NCBI GenBank assembly: GCA_001683825.1
Contig: LXTR01000056.1
Location: forward strand, 1-64,000
DNA: 64,000 nucleotides
Source: Flavobacteriaceae bacterium CP2B
GTDB lineage: Bacteria > Bacteroidota > Bacteroidia > Flavobacteriales > Flavobacteriaceae
Reading direction: 5' to 3'
Below are positions 1 to 9,730 of the stretch, one piece after another; position 1 is the stretch's first letter; the number at the start of each line of letters is the position of its first letter. Under the pieces are notes generated by a model that saw nothing but the letters and a program-made list of their open reading frames with translations, had not been told where the DNA came from and searched no databases. The position numbers and the translations under genes are program-made.

Positions 1-818
1 CCCCAGGCCCCCAGGCTTTTGATACTTCCCCCAAAGTCCTGGAATAGCCGGTCTTTTACCGTGGGCATATCCAGTACGGAGGATACGATTTTTTCGTGGG
101 CATCCAGGCATGAGGCGAAGGCCTCCAGGCTGGTTGCCGATAGCATTTCGCGGGTAAGGGCGCTGATTTCGCGGATAAAGGCCGGTCCGGACTTGTTGCT
201 GCTCCTGTAGGCACTGATCCCTTCCCGACTGTCCTGCTTGCGGTTGAGGTGGACAAAGAAGAGCGCTTCCCTGAATTCGGGGTAGAAGGGGACTTCTGCC
301 ACTTCCGGCCTGCTTCCTTTTCGCTGGAAGAGAATGGGGCTGTGGTGCCCTGCACAGGCAATGTCATAACCACTGCCGCCAAAGGTTTTTTCGTGCAGGA
401 CATAGGGGTCCGTCATGGCCCATTGGGCGATGTTGTTGATCAGTGTGGAAGATGACCCTAAACCCCAGTCCCGTGGAAATTCAAGCAGTGTTTCCACAAG
501 ATAGCCGGTATGGCCTTTCAGGAATTCCGGGTTGAGCCTCCGCGCCATGGAAAGCAATTTCAGCAATCGGCCCCTGACGTCCTGTCCGTACCCTGGTTCC
601 CTGGTTTCCCGCAGGATTTCCTCCGGCTGTATGGCTGTTTCGAACCAGGGTTTTCCGCCGGGGTCCAGGCTGGTCCACGAAATACCTGGGTGCTCTGTGC
701 TTTGAACAGTCAGTACCTGGCCCAATCGGGTAGGAAGGGCCAGGCTCAGCGCACCATCCAGGACGGCGTATTCCCCTGAGATCAGTAATTTCCCGTGGCT
801 GTAATAACGCGTTTTCAT
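1..818 (-). CDS. GHMP-family kinase, GYDIA type (3' end outside window)
   Basis: The reading frame is open from an ATG at 818 to the window edge, so about 272 residues are visible and the C-terminus is missing. Seen: an N-terminal GKLLISGEYAVLDG segment (about residues 9-22), the GHMP ATP-binding motif GLGSSST (about 119-125) and a GYDIAC segment (about 151-156), which marks a Bacteroidota-specific GHMP group. GHMP kinases phosphorylate small alcohols such as mevalonate, phosphomevalonate or homoserine. The start overlaps the stop of the HMG-CoA reductase gene by four bases (ATGA), so the two are translationally coupled; this favours a mevalonate-pathway role, which is inferred. The exact substrate cannot be read from the sequence. 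Confidence 0.85.
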   Translation of the reverse strand, partial: MKTRYYSHGKLLISGEYAVLDGALSLALPTRLGQVLTVQSTEHPGISWTSLDPGGKPWFETAIQPEEILRETREPGYGQDVRGRLLKLLSMARRLNPEFLKGHTGYLVETLLEFPRDWGLGSSSTLINNIAQWAMTDPYVLHEKTFGGSGYDIACAGHHSPILFQRKGSRPEVAEVPFYPEFREALFFVHLNRKQDSREGISAYRSSNKSGPAFIREISALTREMLSATSLEAFASCLDAHEKIVSSVLDMPTVKDRLFQDFGGSIKSLGAW

Positions 819-2137
819 CGGGGCGGGCGTAAGCGTTCCAAAGCCGCCTCCACAGCCCTGTGGGAAACCGGGCGGTCCTTGAATTCGTTCAGTAGTGCTA
901 ATTTCTCTTCCTGGGAGACCTCCAGTTGGTTGACGATGTTCAGCAGGTGCATTTTCATGTGACCCTGTTGTATGCCCGTGGTCACCAGGGAACGCAGGGC
1001 GGCAAAATTCTGTGCCAGGCCAGCGACCGCAACGATTTGCATCAACTCCCTGGCGGAAGGGTTTTGCAGGATGTCCAGGGACAACTGTACCATGGGATGA
1101 AGGCGGGTAAGGCCACCTACCGTTCCCAGGGCCAACGGGATTTCAATCCAAAAGTGGAAAACCCCGTTCGCTATCCGGGCGTGGGTGAGGCTGCTATACT
1201 GCCCCTCTTTGGCGGCAAAGGAATGCGCGCCTGCCTCGACAGCCCTAAAATCGTTACCCGTGGCCAGGACCACGGCATCCACCCCGTTCATGATGCCCTT
1301 GTTATGGGTTACAGCCCGGAAAGGTTCTGCCTTCGCAATGGCAACGGCGCGGACCATTTTTTCGGCAAACTCCATGGGTTCCATGTCTTTTTCCTCGTTC
1401 AATGCCTCCACGGGGCACTGTACCTCGGCCCTTACCAGGCAATCGGGGACATAGTTGGACAAGATGCTCATCACCACTTCTATGTCTTTCTCTTCGGGGC
1501 TGAACGCGGCATATCCCTGGGCCTCGCGCTGCAGGGTGCTGGCAAATTGTTCCAGGCAGGAATTGATAAAATTCGCCCCCATGGCGTCTATGGTTTCAAA
1601 GGTGCAGTGCAATTGGAAATAGTGGTCCATGACCTCGCGCCGGTCCCTAAGGCTTATCGAAGTGACCCCCCCGCCACGACGTTCCATTTTACCGGTAATA
1701 CCGGCGGCATCCGATAAGAGGGTCGGCTTGACGGCCGCAATGAAATCCCCGAGTTTTTGGGCATCGCCTTGGTAGATAAAATGTACCTGCCCTATTTTTT
1801 CGGTGCCCAATACCGTGGCTTTGAACCCGCCACGTTCCAGCCAGAATTTGGCAGCTTTACTGGCCGCGGCCACCACAGAGCTTTCTTCTATGGCCATAGG
1901 CATGGCATACACCTTGCCATTGATCAGGAAATTGGGGGCAATACCCAACGGTAGGTAGTAATTGCTGATGGTGTTTTCGATAAACTCATCGTGCAGTTGT
2001 TGCAACCTGGTATCCTGGTTCCAATACCTTTTCAGGATCTTTTTGGTCTCTTCCGAATTATCCGTATAACGAGCGGCGATCCAATCGATCTTTTCTTCTT
2101 TGGAGAGTTTGGAAAAACCTTCGATGGGAGGGGTCAT
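815..2137 (-). CDS. mvaA: Hydroxymethylglutaryl-CoA reductase, class II type
   Basis: About 440 residues. It reduces HMG-CoA to mevalonate (or runs in reverse in degradative enzymes), the committing step of the mevalonate route to isoprenoids. Seen: MAIEESSVVAAA carrying the catalytic Glu (about residue 84), a DAMGANFIN segment, HNKGI with the catalytic Lys, ATGND with the catalytic Asp, and a C-terminal SHRAVEAAL with the catalytic His. Length and motifs fit class II enzymes. I chose the ATG at 2137; an in-frame TTG at 2161 lies on top of a TATCTTTG promoter element and is unlikely to be used. The downstream GHMP kinase overlaps it by four bases. Confidence 0.93.
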   Translation of the reverse strand: MTPPIEGFSKLSKEEKIDWIAARYTDNSEETKKILKRYWNQDTRLQQLHDEFIENTISNYYLPLGIAPNFLINGKVYAMPMAIEESSVVAAASKAAKFWLERGGFKATVLGTEKIGQVHFIYQGDAQKLGDFIAAVKPTLLSDAAGITGKMERRGGGVTSISLRDRREVMDHYFQLHCTFETIDAMGANFINSCLEQFASTLQREAQGYAAFSPEEKDIEVVMSILSNYVPDCLVRAEVQCPVEALNEEKDMEPMEFAEKMVRAVAIAKAEPFRAVTHNKGIMNGVDAVVLATGNDFRAVEAGAHSFAAKEGQYSSLTHARIANGVFHFWIEIPLALGTVGGLTRLHPMVQLSLDILQNPSARELMQIVAVAGLAQNFAALRSLVTTGIQQGHMKMHLLNIVNQLEVSQEEKLALLNEFKDRPVSHRAVEAALERLRPPR

Positions 2138-2158
2138 GAACAATGCATATGGGTTGCC

Positions 2159-2166
2159 CAAAGATA
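2159..2166 (-). promoter_or_regulatory. -7 promoter element of the HMG-CoA reductase gene
   Basis: TATCTTTG on the minus strand matches the Bacteroidota consensus TAnnTTTG exactly. It ends 21 bases before the chosen ATG, giving a short leader. No clear TTG -33 element was identified. Confidence 0.6.
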
Positions 2167-2282
2167 GTGATTCGACGGCGAATTCAGGCGTGTATGGGGA
2201 AAGACCGCAATCCCGGTCTTTTGGTAAGGAAAGTTATATATTTTGCGAAAATATTAGTAAACTTGGAAATTTGTAACCAAAT

Positions 2283-4460
2283 ATGCAGCATTTGAACAAG
2301 CCCCATTCACTTTCTTTCCTGTTCGTTTTTTTACTTTTCAGCCAGGCTTTTGCACAAAAGCAACCCCTCACCCTCAAAGCAATTCTGGACGGTACGTTTC
2401 AGACGGAAACCCTCGAAGAACTCCGCTCCATGAAGAACGGGGAGGAGTACACGGTTTTAAAGAACAACCCTACGCTGGGGCAAAGCTCCATAGAGGCCTA
2501 TTCGTACCAGACCCTCGAGAAAACACGCGTCCTCCTTGCGGCCGGAGGCGGCAACGGCATCCCGTACTTTACGTCCTATGCCTTCAGCGCTGATGAATCC
2601 ATGATCCTGCTGGCAACGGCAGAAGAATCGCTCTTCAGGAGGTCTACCCGTGGGGTGTATTACCTGTTTGACCGGCAGGCGAATACGCTTATCCCCATTT
2701 CTAAAGAAAAGATCCGGGAACCCGCGATCTCCCCCGATGGCAGGAAAGTAGCCTATGTTTTTGAAAACAACCTCTACCTATTCGACCTGCAATCCAAAAA
2801 TACGAAACAACTCACATTTGACGGGAAGCAGAATGCGATCATCAATGGCGTGGCAGATTGGGTGTATGAAGAGGAGTTTTCTATGGTCAGGGCTTTTGAA
2901 TGGAACGCGACAGGGGACAAAATCGCTTTTTTGCGGTTTGACGAGTCCAGGGTGCCCGAGTTCTCCATGGACCTGTTCGGCAAGCTCCTGTACCCCTTTC
3001 AATATAGGTTTAAATACCCCAAGGCGGGGGAAGACAATGCCTTTGTGAGCCTGCACCTCTACGACCTGCCTACGGATAGTACCAGGCGTGTGTCGTTGCC
3101 ACAGGACTATTACATTCCCCGCATCCAATGGATGAACCACCCGGGACACCTTAGTGTTCAAACGCTGAACCGGCAGCAGAACAGGCTGCATCTATACCGT
3201 GTAGACGCGCCGACCGCAAGCAGCACATTGCTGTTGGAAGAAACCGACGAGGCGTACCTGGAAATTACCGACCTGCTGAGCTTCCTTCCTGACGACCGGT
3301 TCCTCTGGACCAGCGAACGAGACGGGTACAACCATTTGTATCTCCACGGGAAGGACGGGGACCTGGTCCGCCAATTGACCAGGGGCCCCTGGGAAATAAC
3401 ACAACTCTACGGGTACGATCCCCGCCGTGACCGGGTGTATTACCAATCTACGGAAAACGGGTCCATTAACAGGGATGTGTATGGGGTCGGTACAGACGGC
3501 AAGGGCAAGCACCGGCTGAGTAGGGGGGAAGGCACGCATGATGCCGATTTCAGTGCTGATTATACGTACTATATCGATGCATTTTCCAGTGCGGTGACCC
3601 CTACGAGCTATACCCTGCACAAGGCGATGAACGGGGAGCTGCTTCGCCCGATCATGGACAACTCAGCCCTGCTCCAAAGACTGCAGGCCTATCAGGTGAG
3701 CCCCAAAGAATACAGCACCATCACCATCAACGGCAATGAGCTGAATATGTGGATGGTGAAACCCCCGGATTTCGACCCGGAAAAAAAATATCCCCTGCTG
3801 CTATTCCAATACAGCGGCCCGGGATCCCAGAAGGTGTCCAATTCCTGGATGGATACAAGAGATTACTGGCACCGGTTGCTTGCCGCACAAGGCTATGTGG
3901 TGGCCTGTGCGGATGGGCGCGGTACCGGCTATAAAGGGCGCGACTTTAAGAAGGGCACTTACCTGCAACTGGGCAAATATGAAGTAGAAGATCAAATCGC
4001 CTTCGCCCAAAAACTCAGCGAATTGTCTTATATTGACGAGGATCGCACGGGGATCTGGGGCTGGAGCTATGGGGGTTTTATGGCTTCCAACTGCCTCTTT
4101 AAAGGGGGTGAAACCTTTGAAACGGCCATAGCGGTGGCCCCTGTGACCAACTGGAGATTCTATGATACTATCTATACCGAACGCTATATGAGGACCCCCC
4201 AGGAGAATCCCGGCGGTTACGATGAGAATTCGCCCCTGTCCCACGCCCGACGCCTTGAAGGCAATTTTCTGCTGGTCCACGGTTCTGGAGACGATAATGT
4301 GCATGTACAGAATAGCATGCAACTGATTAATGCCCTGGTGCAAGCCAATAAAAAGTTCGACTGGGCGATTTACCCAGACAGGGACCACGGCATCAGGGGG
4401 GGTAATACCCAACTTCATTTATATACCTTAATGACCGACTTTCTTAAGAATAACCTTTAA
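2283..4460 (+). CDS. Dipeptidyl peptidase IV, S9 family
   Basis: 725 residues with an N-terminal signal peptide (hydrophobic stretch ending FAQ near residue 25), so the product is exported. It removes X-Pro/X-Ala dipeptides from peptide N-termini. Residues about 40-470 form the beta-propeller (DPPIV_N) and the C-terminal 250 the alpha/beta hydrolase. Catalytic Ser595 sits in GWSYGGFM, the Asp in GSGDDNVH (670 or 671) and His702 in DRDHG. The EEEFSM-type segment near residue 197 matches the Glu pair that holds the substrate amino terminus in DPP4. The next gene starts 15 bases downstream and is a di/tripeptide transporter, so secretion, cleavage and uptake are probably linked. Confidence 0.93.
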   Translation: MQHLNKPHSLSFLFVFLLFSQAFAQKQPLTLKAILDGTFQTETLEELRSMKNGEEYTVLKNNPTLGQSSIEAYSYQTLEKTRVLLAAGGGNGIPYFTSYAFSADESMILLATAEESLFRRSTRGVYYLFDRQANTLIPISKEKIREPAISPDGRKVAYVFENNLYLFDLQSKNTKQLTFDGKQNAIINGVADWVYEEEFSMVRAFEWNATGDKIAFLRFDESRVPEFSMDLFGKLLYPFQYRFKYPKAGEDNAFVSLHLYDLPTDSTRRVSLPQDYYIPRIQWMNHPGHLSVQTLNRQQNRLHLYRVDAPTASSTLLLEETDEAYLEITDLLSFLPDDRFLWTSERDGYNHLYLHGKDGDLVRQLTRGPWEITQLYGYDPRRDRVYYQSTENGSINRDVYGVGTDGKGKHRLSRGEGTHDADFSADYTYYIDAFSSAVTPTSYTLHKAMNGELLRPIMDNSALLQRLQAYQVSPKEYSTITINGNELNMWMVKPPDFDPEKKYPLLLFQYSGPGSQKVSNSWMDTRDYWHRLLAAQGYVVACADGRGTGYKGRDFKKGTYLQLGKYEVEDQIAFAQKLSELSYIDEDRTGIWGWSYGGFMASNCLFKGGETFETAIAVAPVTNWRFYDTIYTERYMRTPQENPGGYDENSPLSHARRLEGNFLLVHGSGDDNVHVQNSMQLINALVQANKKFDWAIYPDRDHGIRGGNTQLHLYTLMTDFLKNNL

Positions 4461-4475
4461 CAAACCCTTCAGCTT

Positions 4476-5825
4476 ATGGACAGTATCACGCAAAAACCAG
4501 CCCACGAACGTCAAATGTTCGGACATCCCGTGGGATTGTACATATTGTTCTTTACCGAATTATGGGAGCGGTTTTCCTACTATGGCATGCGCGCCCTTTT
4601 TACCCTCTTCCTGGTAGCTGAAACATCCGCTCAAAATGCCGGATTCGGATGGACAAACGAAGAGGCGCTGGCGCTTTACGGCTGGTATACCATGCTGGTC
4701 TATGTTTCATCTATCCCAGGTGGCTGGATAGCCGACAGGCTGTTGGGGCAGAAAAAAACGGTGATGCTCGGGGGTGCCCTGCTCTGTATCGGGCATGCGG
4801 TGCTCGCCCTGAACTCCGAAATGACCTTTTACCTGGGCTGCCTGTTCATCATTCTGGGGGTCGGCTGCCTGAAGCCCAATATTTCTTCGATGGTAGGAGG
4901 CCTGTACCGCGATAAGGATGCCCGGAGGGATTTGGGTTTTTACATCTTCTATATGGGGATCAATATCGGGGGGTTCCTGGCACCCATTATTTGTGGCTGG
5001 GTGGGTGAAAAGATCAACTGGCACTACGGCTTCGGCCTGGCCGCTATTGGGATGTTCGTCGGGCAGGCGGTCTATATATGGGGGCAAAAGTATTTGAAGC
5101 ATGTAGGGAACCTCATCAGTAAAAAGAACGAGGCAGACCGCGAGATTTTAAACCGCCCGTTGACCAAGATTGAGAGGGACCGGGTAAAGGTTTTGCTCAT
5201 CTCCTTTTTGCTGATTATTCTGTTCTGGGCCGCTTTTGAACAAGCCGGGGGCTTGATGAACCTGTACGCCAAACAGAAAACCGACCGGGATTTCTTTGGG
5301 CTTTTCACCATACCGGCCTCAATTTTCCAATCGGTTAATTCCTTCTTTATTATTACCCTGGCCACTGTGGTAGGCGCATTCTGGCTACGCTGGCGAAAGA
5401 AGGGGAGGGAGGCGTCCTCTTTGTTCAAAATAGCCGTGGGGCTAATTATCATGGCCCTGGGTTTTGGTTTTATGAGCGCAGCCTCCATAGAATACCAGAA
5501 TACGGGGTCTTCAGCCATGTATTGGTTGATTTTAGCCTACCTCTTCCATACTATTGGGGAACTATGTGCTTCACCGGTCTCCCTGTCTTTTATCACCAAA
5601 CTGGCGCCGCTGAAGTATGCTTCCATCATCATGGGGTTATACTGGGCGGCTACCGGGCTTGGGAATAAAGTAGCCGGGCTTATTGGGGAAGTGTCCCAGG
5701 ACCTGGGGGAATTTGAGATCTTCATGGGCATCACCATTGTCTGGTCGCTCATAGGGTTCCTGGTCATCGCCCTGCTGAAACCCTTGAAACGCCTGACCCA
5801 CGGCGCGGAAGAAGGGGAAACCTGA
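4476..5825 (+). CDS. POT family proton-coupled peptide transporter
   Basis: 449 residues, an inner-membrane major-facilitator protein that imports di- and tripeptides with protons. Seen: the POT signature ELWERFSYYGMRALFTLFL (residues about 28-46, ExxER proton-coupling motif), then many hydrophobic segments, the GCLKPNISSMVGGLY segment typical of PTR2 helix 4, and AFEQAGGLMN (helix 7 region). It follows the dipeptidyl peptidase gene by 15 bases, probably in the same transcript. It is shorter than the second copy downstream because it lacks the long mid-protein insertion. Confidence 0.92.
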   Translation: MDSITQKPAHERQMFGHPVGLYILFFTELWERFSYYGMRALFTLFLVAETSAQNAGFGWTNEEALALYGWYTMLVYVSSIPGGWIADRLLGQKKTVMLGGALLCIGHAVLALNSEMTFYLGCLFIILGVGCLKPNISSMVGGLYRDKDARRDLGFYIFYMGINIGGFLAPIICGWVGEKINWHYGFGLAAIGMFVGQAVYIWGQKYLKHVGNLISKKNEADREILNRPLTKIERDRVKVLLISFLLIILFWAAFEQAGGLMNLYAKQKTDRDFFGLFTIPASIFQSVNSFFIITLATVVGAFWLRWRKKGREASSLFKIAVGLIIMALGFGFMSAASIEYQNTGSSAMYWLILAYLFHTIGELCASPVSLSFITKLAPLKYASIIMGLYWAATGLGNKVAGLIGEVSQDLGEFEIFMGITIVWSLIGFLVIALLKPLKRLTHGAEEGET

Positions 5826-5915
5826 TCCCCGTAGCCCGCGCGTGAGCTACCCCAAAGAAAGGCGTTCCTCCCCACCCCAGGGGGTGTTGCAATAAAAACT
5901 TCAAAACCAAATGTC

Positions 5916-7697
5916 ATGAGCACGGATATTGAAAACCTATTCAAGGACAAGGTACTGGGGCATCCCGCCGGCCTTTTTGTTCTCTTTTTTACGGAGATGT
6001 GGGAACGTTTTTCCTTTTATGGCATGCGGGTTTTGCTGGTGCTTTTCCTTACCGCCCCCCTCATAAGTGACAACCCGGGCTGGGAATGGCCCCGTGAGCA
6101 TGCCCTGGCCCTGATAGGCACCTATGCCTCCCTGCTCTACCTGACCCCCATCCTGGGCGGGTTTATTGCCGACCGGTATACGGGTTATAAAAAAGCGGTG
6201 ATCATAGGCTGCTTAATCATGACCCTGGGCCATGCGGCCATGGCCCTGGAGACAACCTGGTCACTCTACCTTGGCCTGACGCTCCTGGTCATCGGGACCG
6301 GTTTTTTTAAGCCCAACATCACCTCGGTCATCTCCGAAATGTACAAGGGGAAAGAATCCAAGAAAGACGGGGCCTATACCATTTTTTATATGGGCGTCAA
6401 CGCGGGGGCCTTTTTTGGAATGATGTTGTGCGGTTACCTCGCCGAGAACTACGGCTGGTCCTGGGGCTTTGGCCTGGCAGGCATTTTCATGTTCCTTGGG
6501 ATGCTGCAGTTCTGGAAGGCTTCCTCCCTGTTTGGACAAATAGGCGCACAACCCTCAAAAAATGGAACAGCCTCAAAGGAAAACCAGGCAGCCCTTGAGG
6601 AACTTTCCGAAGAAGAACGCAAACAACTGGAAAAACGCAACCCTTTTACCCTCCTGGACAAAATCCTTATTGGCCTTTCAAGCCTTGGGGGGATGCTGTA
6701 CCTTTTTAACGACCCCCTGTCAAAGATCGGGAACATCAACTTGCTCAGTTATAGCATGGGATCGCTGGATGGGTCTAACAGTACCGTCTTATTAGCCCTG
6801 TTACTTTTCCTGGTCCTGATTATTTCGAGGATACTCCGTTATTCCAGGGTCATCAGGGACCGGATTTTCGCCGTGGCCATTTTTGGCCTCTTCACGGTCT
6901 TCTTCTTTGCCGCTTTCGAACAAAACCTGGGGTCTATGACCATTTTCGCCCGGGATTACACCAACCGCACCCTGGTGGGGTCTGCCTCCTTGATTTTTAA
7001 GATAGTGGATGCCTTGCTAACCACGGTACCCCTGATGATCATTACCTGGGTCCTCTACCTCCTTTTCAAGAAAACCTATGTGAAGATCCCCTTTTCCAAC
7101 TGGGCGCTCGGATTGGCGTTTGTGGGGGTCTGGGGGCTGGTATTGTTCCGTTTGTTTGATAAGTTTTCCCAGGAGGGCAATGAAGTGGAAGCCAGTTGGT
7201 TCGCCATCCTGAATTCTTTTTTCATCATTACCCTCGCCCCTTTGTTCTCCAGGTGGTGGGAGAGCAAGTACAATCCTACCGGGGCAAATAAATATGGGAT
7301 AGGCTTAATCCTGCAGGGACTTGGGTTCCTTGTGCTGGTCTTTGGTACCATGGCTATTCCGCAGGGGGCACAATCTGCCTCTGTAAGCATGATTTACCTG
7401 ATCCTGGCCTACCTGCTTATCACCATGGGGGAATTGTGCGTATCGCCTGTAGGCCTCTCCTACCTGAGCAAGCTAGTCCCCCCAAGGATGATTGGCTTTA
7501 TGTTCGGCATCTGGTACCTGGCCATTGCCATCGGCCAAAAAGCGGCAGGGACCATGGGGGGGCTTATCGACAAGATAACCGAACAATATTCCCTGAGCAC
7601 TTTCTTTGGCATTTTTGCCGGTTTTTGCGTGGGCATTGGGTTGCTGGCCATCGTGCTGAACCCACTGCTTAAAAGGCTGATGCATAAAGTCCGGTAA
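5916..7697 (+). CDS. POT family peptide transporter, long form
   Basis: 593 residues. The N-terminal motif EMWERFSFYGMRVLLVLFL and the segment GTGFFKPNITSVISEMY are the POT signatures shared with the upstream gene, to which it is clearly paralogous. Compared with that protein it carries about 140 extra residues between the two six-helix halves: a charged stretch (about 207-245) followed by extra hydrophobic segments, the usual plan of bacterial 14-helix POT proteins. It lies 90 bases after the first POT gene. Its last 225 bases overlap the 3' end of the opposing comEC reading frame; its own C-terminus (LLKRLMHKVR) looks normal for the family. Confidence 0.92.
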   Translation: MSTDIENLFKDKVLGHPAGLFVLFFTEMWERFSFYGMRVLLVLFLTAPLISDNPGWEWPREHALALIGTYASLLYLTPILGGFIADRYTGYKKAVIIGCLIMTLGHAAMALETTWSLYLGLTLLVIGTGFFKPNITSVISEMYKGKESKKDGAYTIFYMGVNAGAFFGMMLCGYLAENYGWSWGFGLAGIFMFLGMLQFWKASSLFGQIGAQPSKNGTASKENQAALEELSEEERKQLEKRNPFTLLDKILIGLSSLGGMLYLFNDPLSKIGNINLLSYSMGSLDGSNSTVLLALLLFLVLIISRILRYSRVIRDRIFAVAIFGLFTVFFFAAFEQNLGSMTIFARDYTNRTLVGSASLIFKIVDALLTTVPLMIITWVLYLLFKKTYVKIPFSNWALGLAFVGVWGLVLFRLFDKFSQEGNEVEASWFAILNSFFIITLAPLFSRWWESKYNPTGANKYGIGLILQGLGFLVLVFGTMAIPQGAQSASVSMIYLILAYLLITMGELCVSPVGLSYLSKLVPPRMIGFMFGIWYLAIAIGQKAAGTMGGLIDKITEQYSLSTFFGIFAGFCVGIGLLAIVLNPLLKRLMHKVR

Positions 7698-9725
7698 GGG
7701 GGTAGCTACCTCCCAGTTATACGCACCGTCCACAGCGGTGTCGTGAAAGGGGATATGGCGGGCCCTGCAACTCGCTTTCCAGCGGGAAACGTAGGAGCGG
7801 AAGTTACTGCCATCGGCAATGACCCCTTTGGGGGTGGATACATCGAGCAAACGACCCAAATGTACCCTGGGCGAATTAACAAGCAGTAGATAGAAGTTCT
7901 CCAGGGAGGGGGGTAGAGGTACGGCACTTTCATCGAGGATGTAGAGCGAGGTGTCCTTCACGCGGTAGGCCCGTTGCCATGGGACCACCTCCATGCGGTC
8001 TATGCCCAGGCCCGTTCTTAGCGCTGCCAGTATGCGTTCCGGCGGCGGTCCGCTTGCCGAGGCCACCCTGAGCAGGTTGCCCTGTTGGTGAGCCAGCAGG
8101 CTGTTCCCCCTTTGTTGCAGGATCCAGACGGTCTCCTTTTTACCGGTATCCCAAGCAAGGCAGGTAATCCAGACTTGCCACCCGATTAGCCCGAAAAGTA
8201 CAAGCCGTAACCGGTGGTAGCGCTTATGGCCAAGTAGCAGCCCGGCCCCCGTTAGTAGCAGGTAAGCCAACAACAGCTTGGGCAGGTCCCAGTGCACTTC
8301 CCTGAAGACAAAGGCTTCATGTTGGGAAATCCATTGCATCAGCCCATTCATGGCGCCAATCATTAATTCATATCCCCTGGCCAATGCCGGGGGCAGCAGG
8401 TTGCCCAGGGCGAGTAGGAGCACTAAAAACCCCAACCCCAGCAATAACCCCATAAACGGTACCACCATCAGGTTGGAAATAAAGAACAGGCCGGGAAACT
8501 GGTGGAAATAATAAAGGCTGATAGGCAGCACGCCTACCTGGGCAGCAAGGCTTACCGACACTAGTTGCCACCCCTTTTTCAGAAGCCAATACCGGGGGAT
8601 CCATAGTTTCTGCAGTACGGGATAGAGCCATACAATGGCAAATACGGCCGCATAGCTCATTTGGAACCCGGCGCTGAACAAAAGGCGGGGCTGAAAGGCA
8701 AGTAGTACGAAAAACATGGACAGGGCCAGGATGTTAAAGGTGTTCGAAGGCCGGTTCAAATACAGGGCGTAGGCAACAAACGAGAACATACTCACCGCCC
8801 GGACCACCGAGGCCGGTAATCCTGCCAGGAATGCGTATCCCCACAGGAATGACAGGAGCAGCAATAGTTTGATATTCCTGCCCGCGGGCAGCCGCTCCAG
8901 GGGGCGGAACAGGAGGTGCAGGAACCATAGGAGGATTCCTATATGCAGGCCTGATACGGCCAGCAAATGTACGGCGCCTGCATCGATATAGGTCTGGTAG
9001 GTTTCCGCTGGGATCTCATTCCGCTGTCCCAACAACATGGCCTGGACAATGGCCAATTCCCCCTGCCCGAACCCGTCCCGTGACAAGCTGCTGACAAGGC
9101 GTTCACGGAGTCCCGCGGCCAGCCCGAACAGGGTGGTAGACGGATGTTCCTCAACGCATAGCCGGGCCTCGCCCGGCCGGATTTGGTGGTAGATTCCCAT
9201 GCCTTCCAGGTATGCCCCGTAGTCAAACTGGTAGGGGTTCAGCGGAGGGCCTGGTTTTTCCAGCTTCCCATACACCCAGCATTCGTCATCCACCGCCAAC
9301 CTTCCAGGAGCGACCGAGGGGGGTAGTTGCAGCATCAGGCTGCCTGTACATGGCTGGGAACCGATCGCCTGAAGCTGTACCCTGTACCGGGAACTGTATT
9401 CCGATGCCTTCAGGACTTGCTTTACTTTCAACCGCCATAGGCGGGGCCCTTCAAAATCGTAGTTTAGGTAGTGGCTTTTGTGGTTCTCGGGGAAGGAAAG
9501 GACATGGGATAACATCCCTGTCCCCACCACCAGAAGACTGGCGGCTATACCAAAACCGGGGTGGAATTCCGATGAATGCCAGTAAAATGAAAGGGTGAAA
9601 ACCAAAAAAATAACCCCGACGGCAAGCAAGGCCCATAGGGGGCTGGGGTCGAGGTATTTCCCAAGGAGGATTCCCGCGACCAGCAACAGCGTTAGCTTTA
9701 CCGGGATAAACCTCAGTAAGTGCAT
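7473..9725 (-). CDS. comEC: ComEC/Rec2-family DNA uptake channel protein
   Basis: 750 residues. ComEC forms the inner-membrane channel for single-stranded DNA uptake in natural transformation. Seen: N-terminal membrane helices, a DUF4131-like soluble part (about 90-200), then the Competence domain with AVSGLHIGILLWFLHLLF, LPASVVRAVSMFSF and further helices. The C-terminal soluble part carries no metallo-beta-lactamase metal motif, as is usual in this phylum. A stop would be expected shortly after DTAVDGAYNWEV (near 7700), but the frame stays open for about 75 more residues antisense to the POT gene. That tail is low in recognisable structure and is probably a result of stop-codon loss. Confidence 0.9.
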   Translation of the reverse strand: MHLLRFIPVKLTLLLVAGILLGKYLDPSPLWALLAVGVIFLVFTLSFYWHSSEFHPGFGIAASLLVVGTGMLSHVLSFPENHKSHYLNYDFEGPRLWRLKVKQVLKASEYSSRYRVQLQAIGSQPCTGSLMLQLPPSVAPGRLAVDDECWVYGKLEKPGPPLNPYQFDYGAYLEGMGIYHQIRPGEARLCVEEHPSTTLFGLAAGLRERLVSSLSRDGFGQGELAIVQAMLLGQRNEIPAETYQTYIDAGAVHLLAVSGLHIGILLWFLHLLFRPLERLPAGRNIKLLLLLSFLWGYAFLAGLPASVVRAVSMFSFVAYALYLNRPSNTFNILALSMFFVLLAFQPRLLFSAGFQMSYAAVFAIVWLYPVLQKLWIPRYWLLKKGWQLVSVSLAAQVGVLPISLYYFHQFPGLFFISNLMVVPFMGLLLGLGFLVLLLALGNLLPPALARGYELMIGAMNGLMQWISQHEAFVFREVHWDLPKLLLAYLLLTGAGLLLGHKRYHRLRLVLFGLIGWQVWITCLAWDTGKKETVWILQQRGNSLLAHQQGNLLRVASASGPPPERILAALRTGLGIDRMEVVPWQRAYRVKDTSLYILDESAVPLPPSLENFYLLLVNSPRVHLGRLLDVSTPKGVIADGSNFRSYVSRWKASCRARHIPFHDTAVDGAYNWEVATPLPDFMHQPFKQWVQHDGQQPNAHAKTGKNAKESAQGILFGYLVDKPPHGPCRFLADGNGQVPDAEHKANHPWGD

Positions 9726-9730
9726 GGTTC

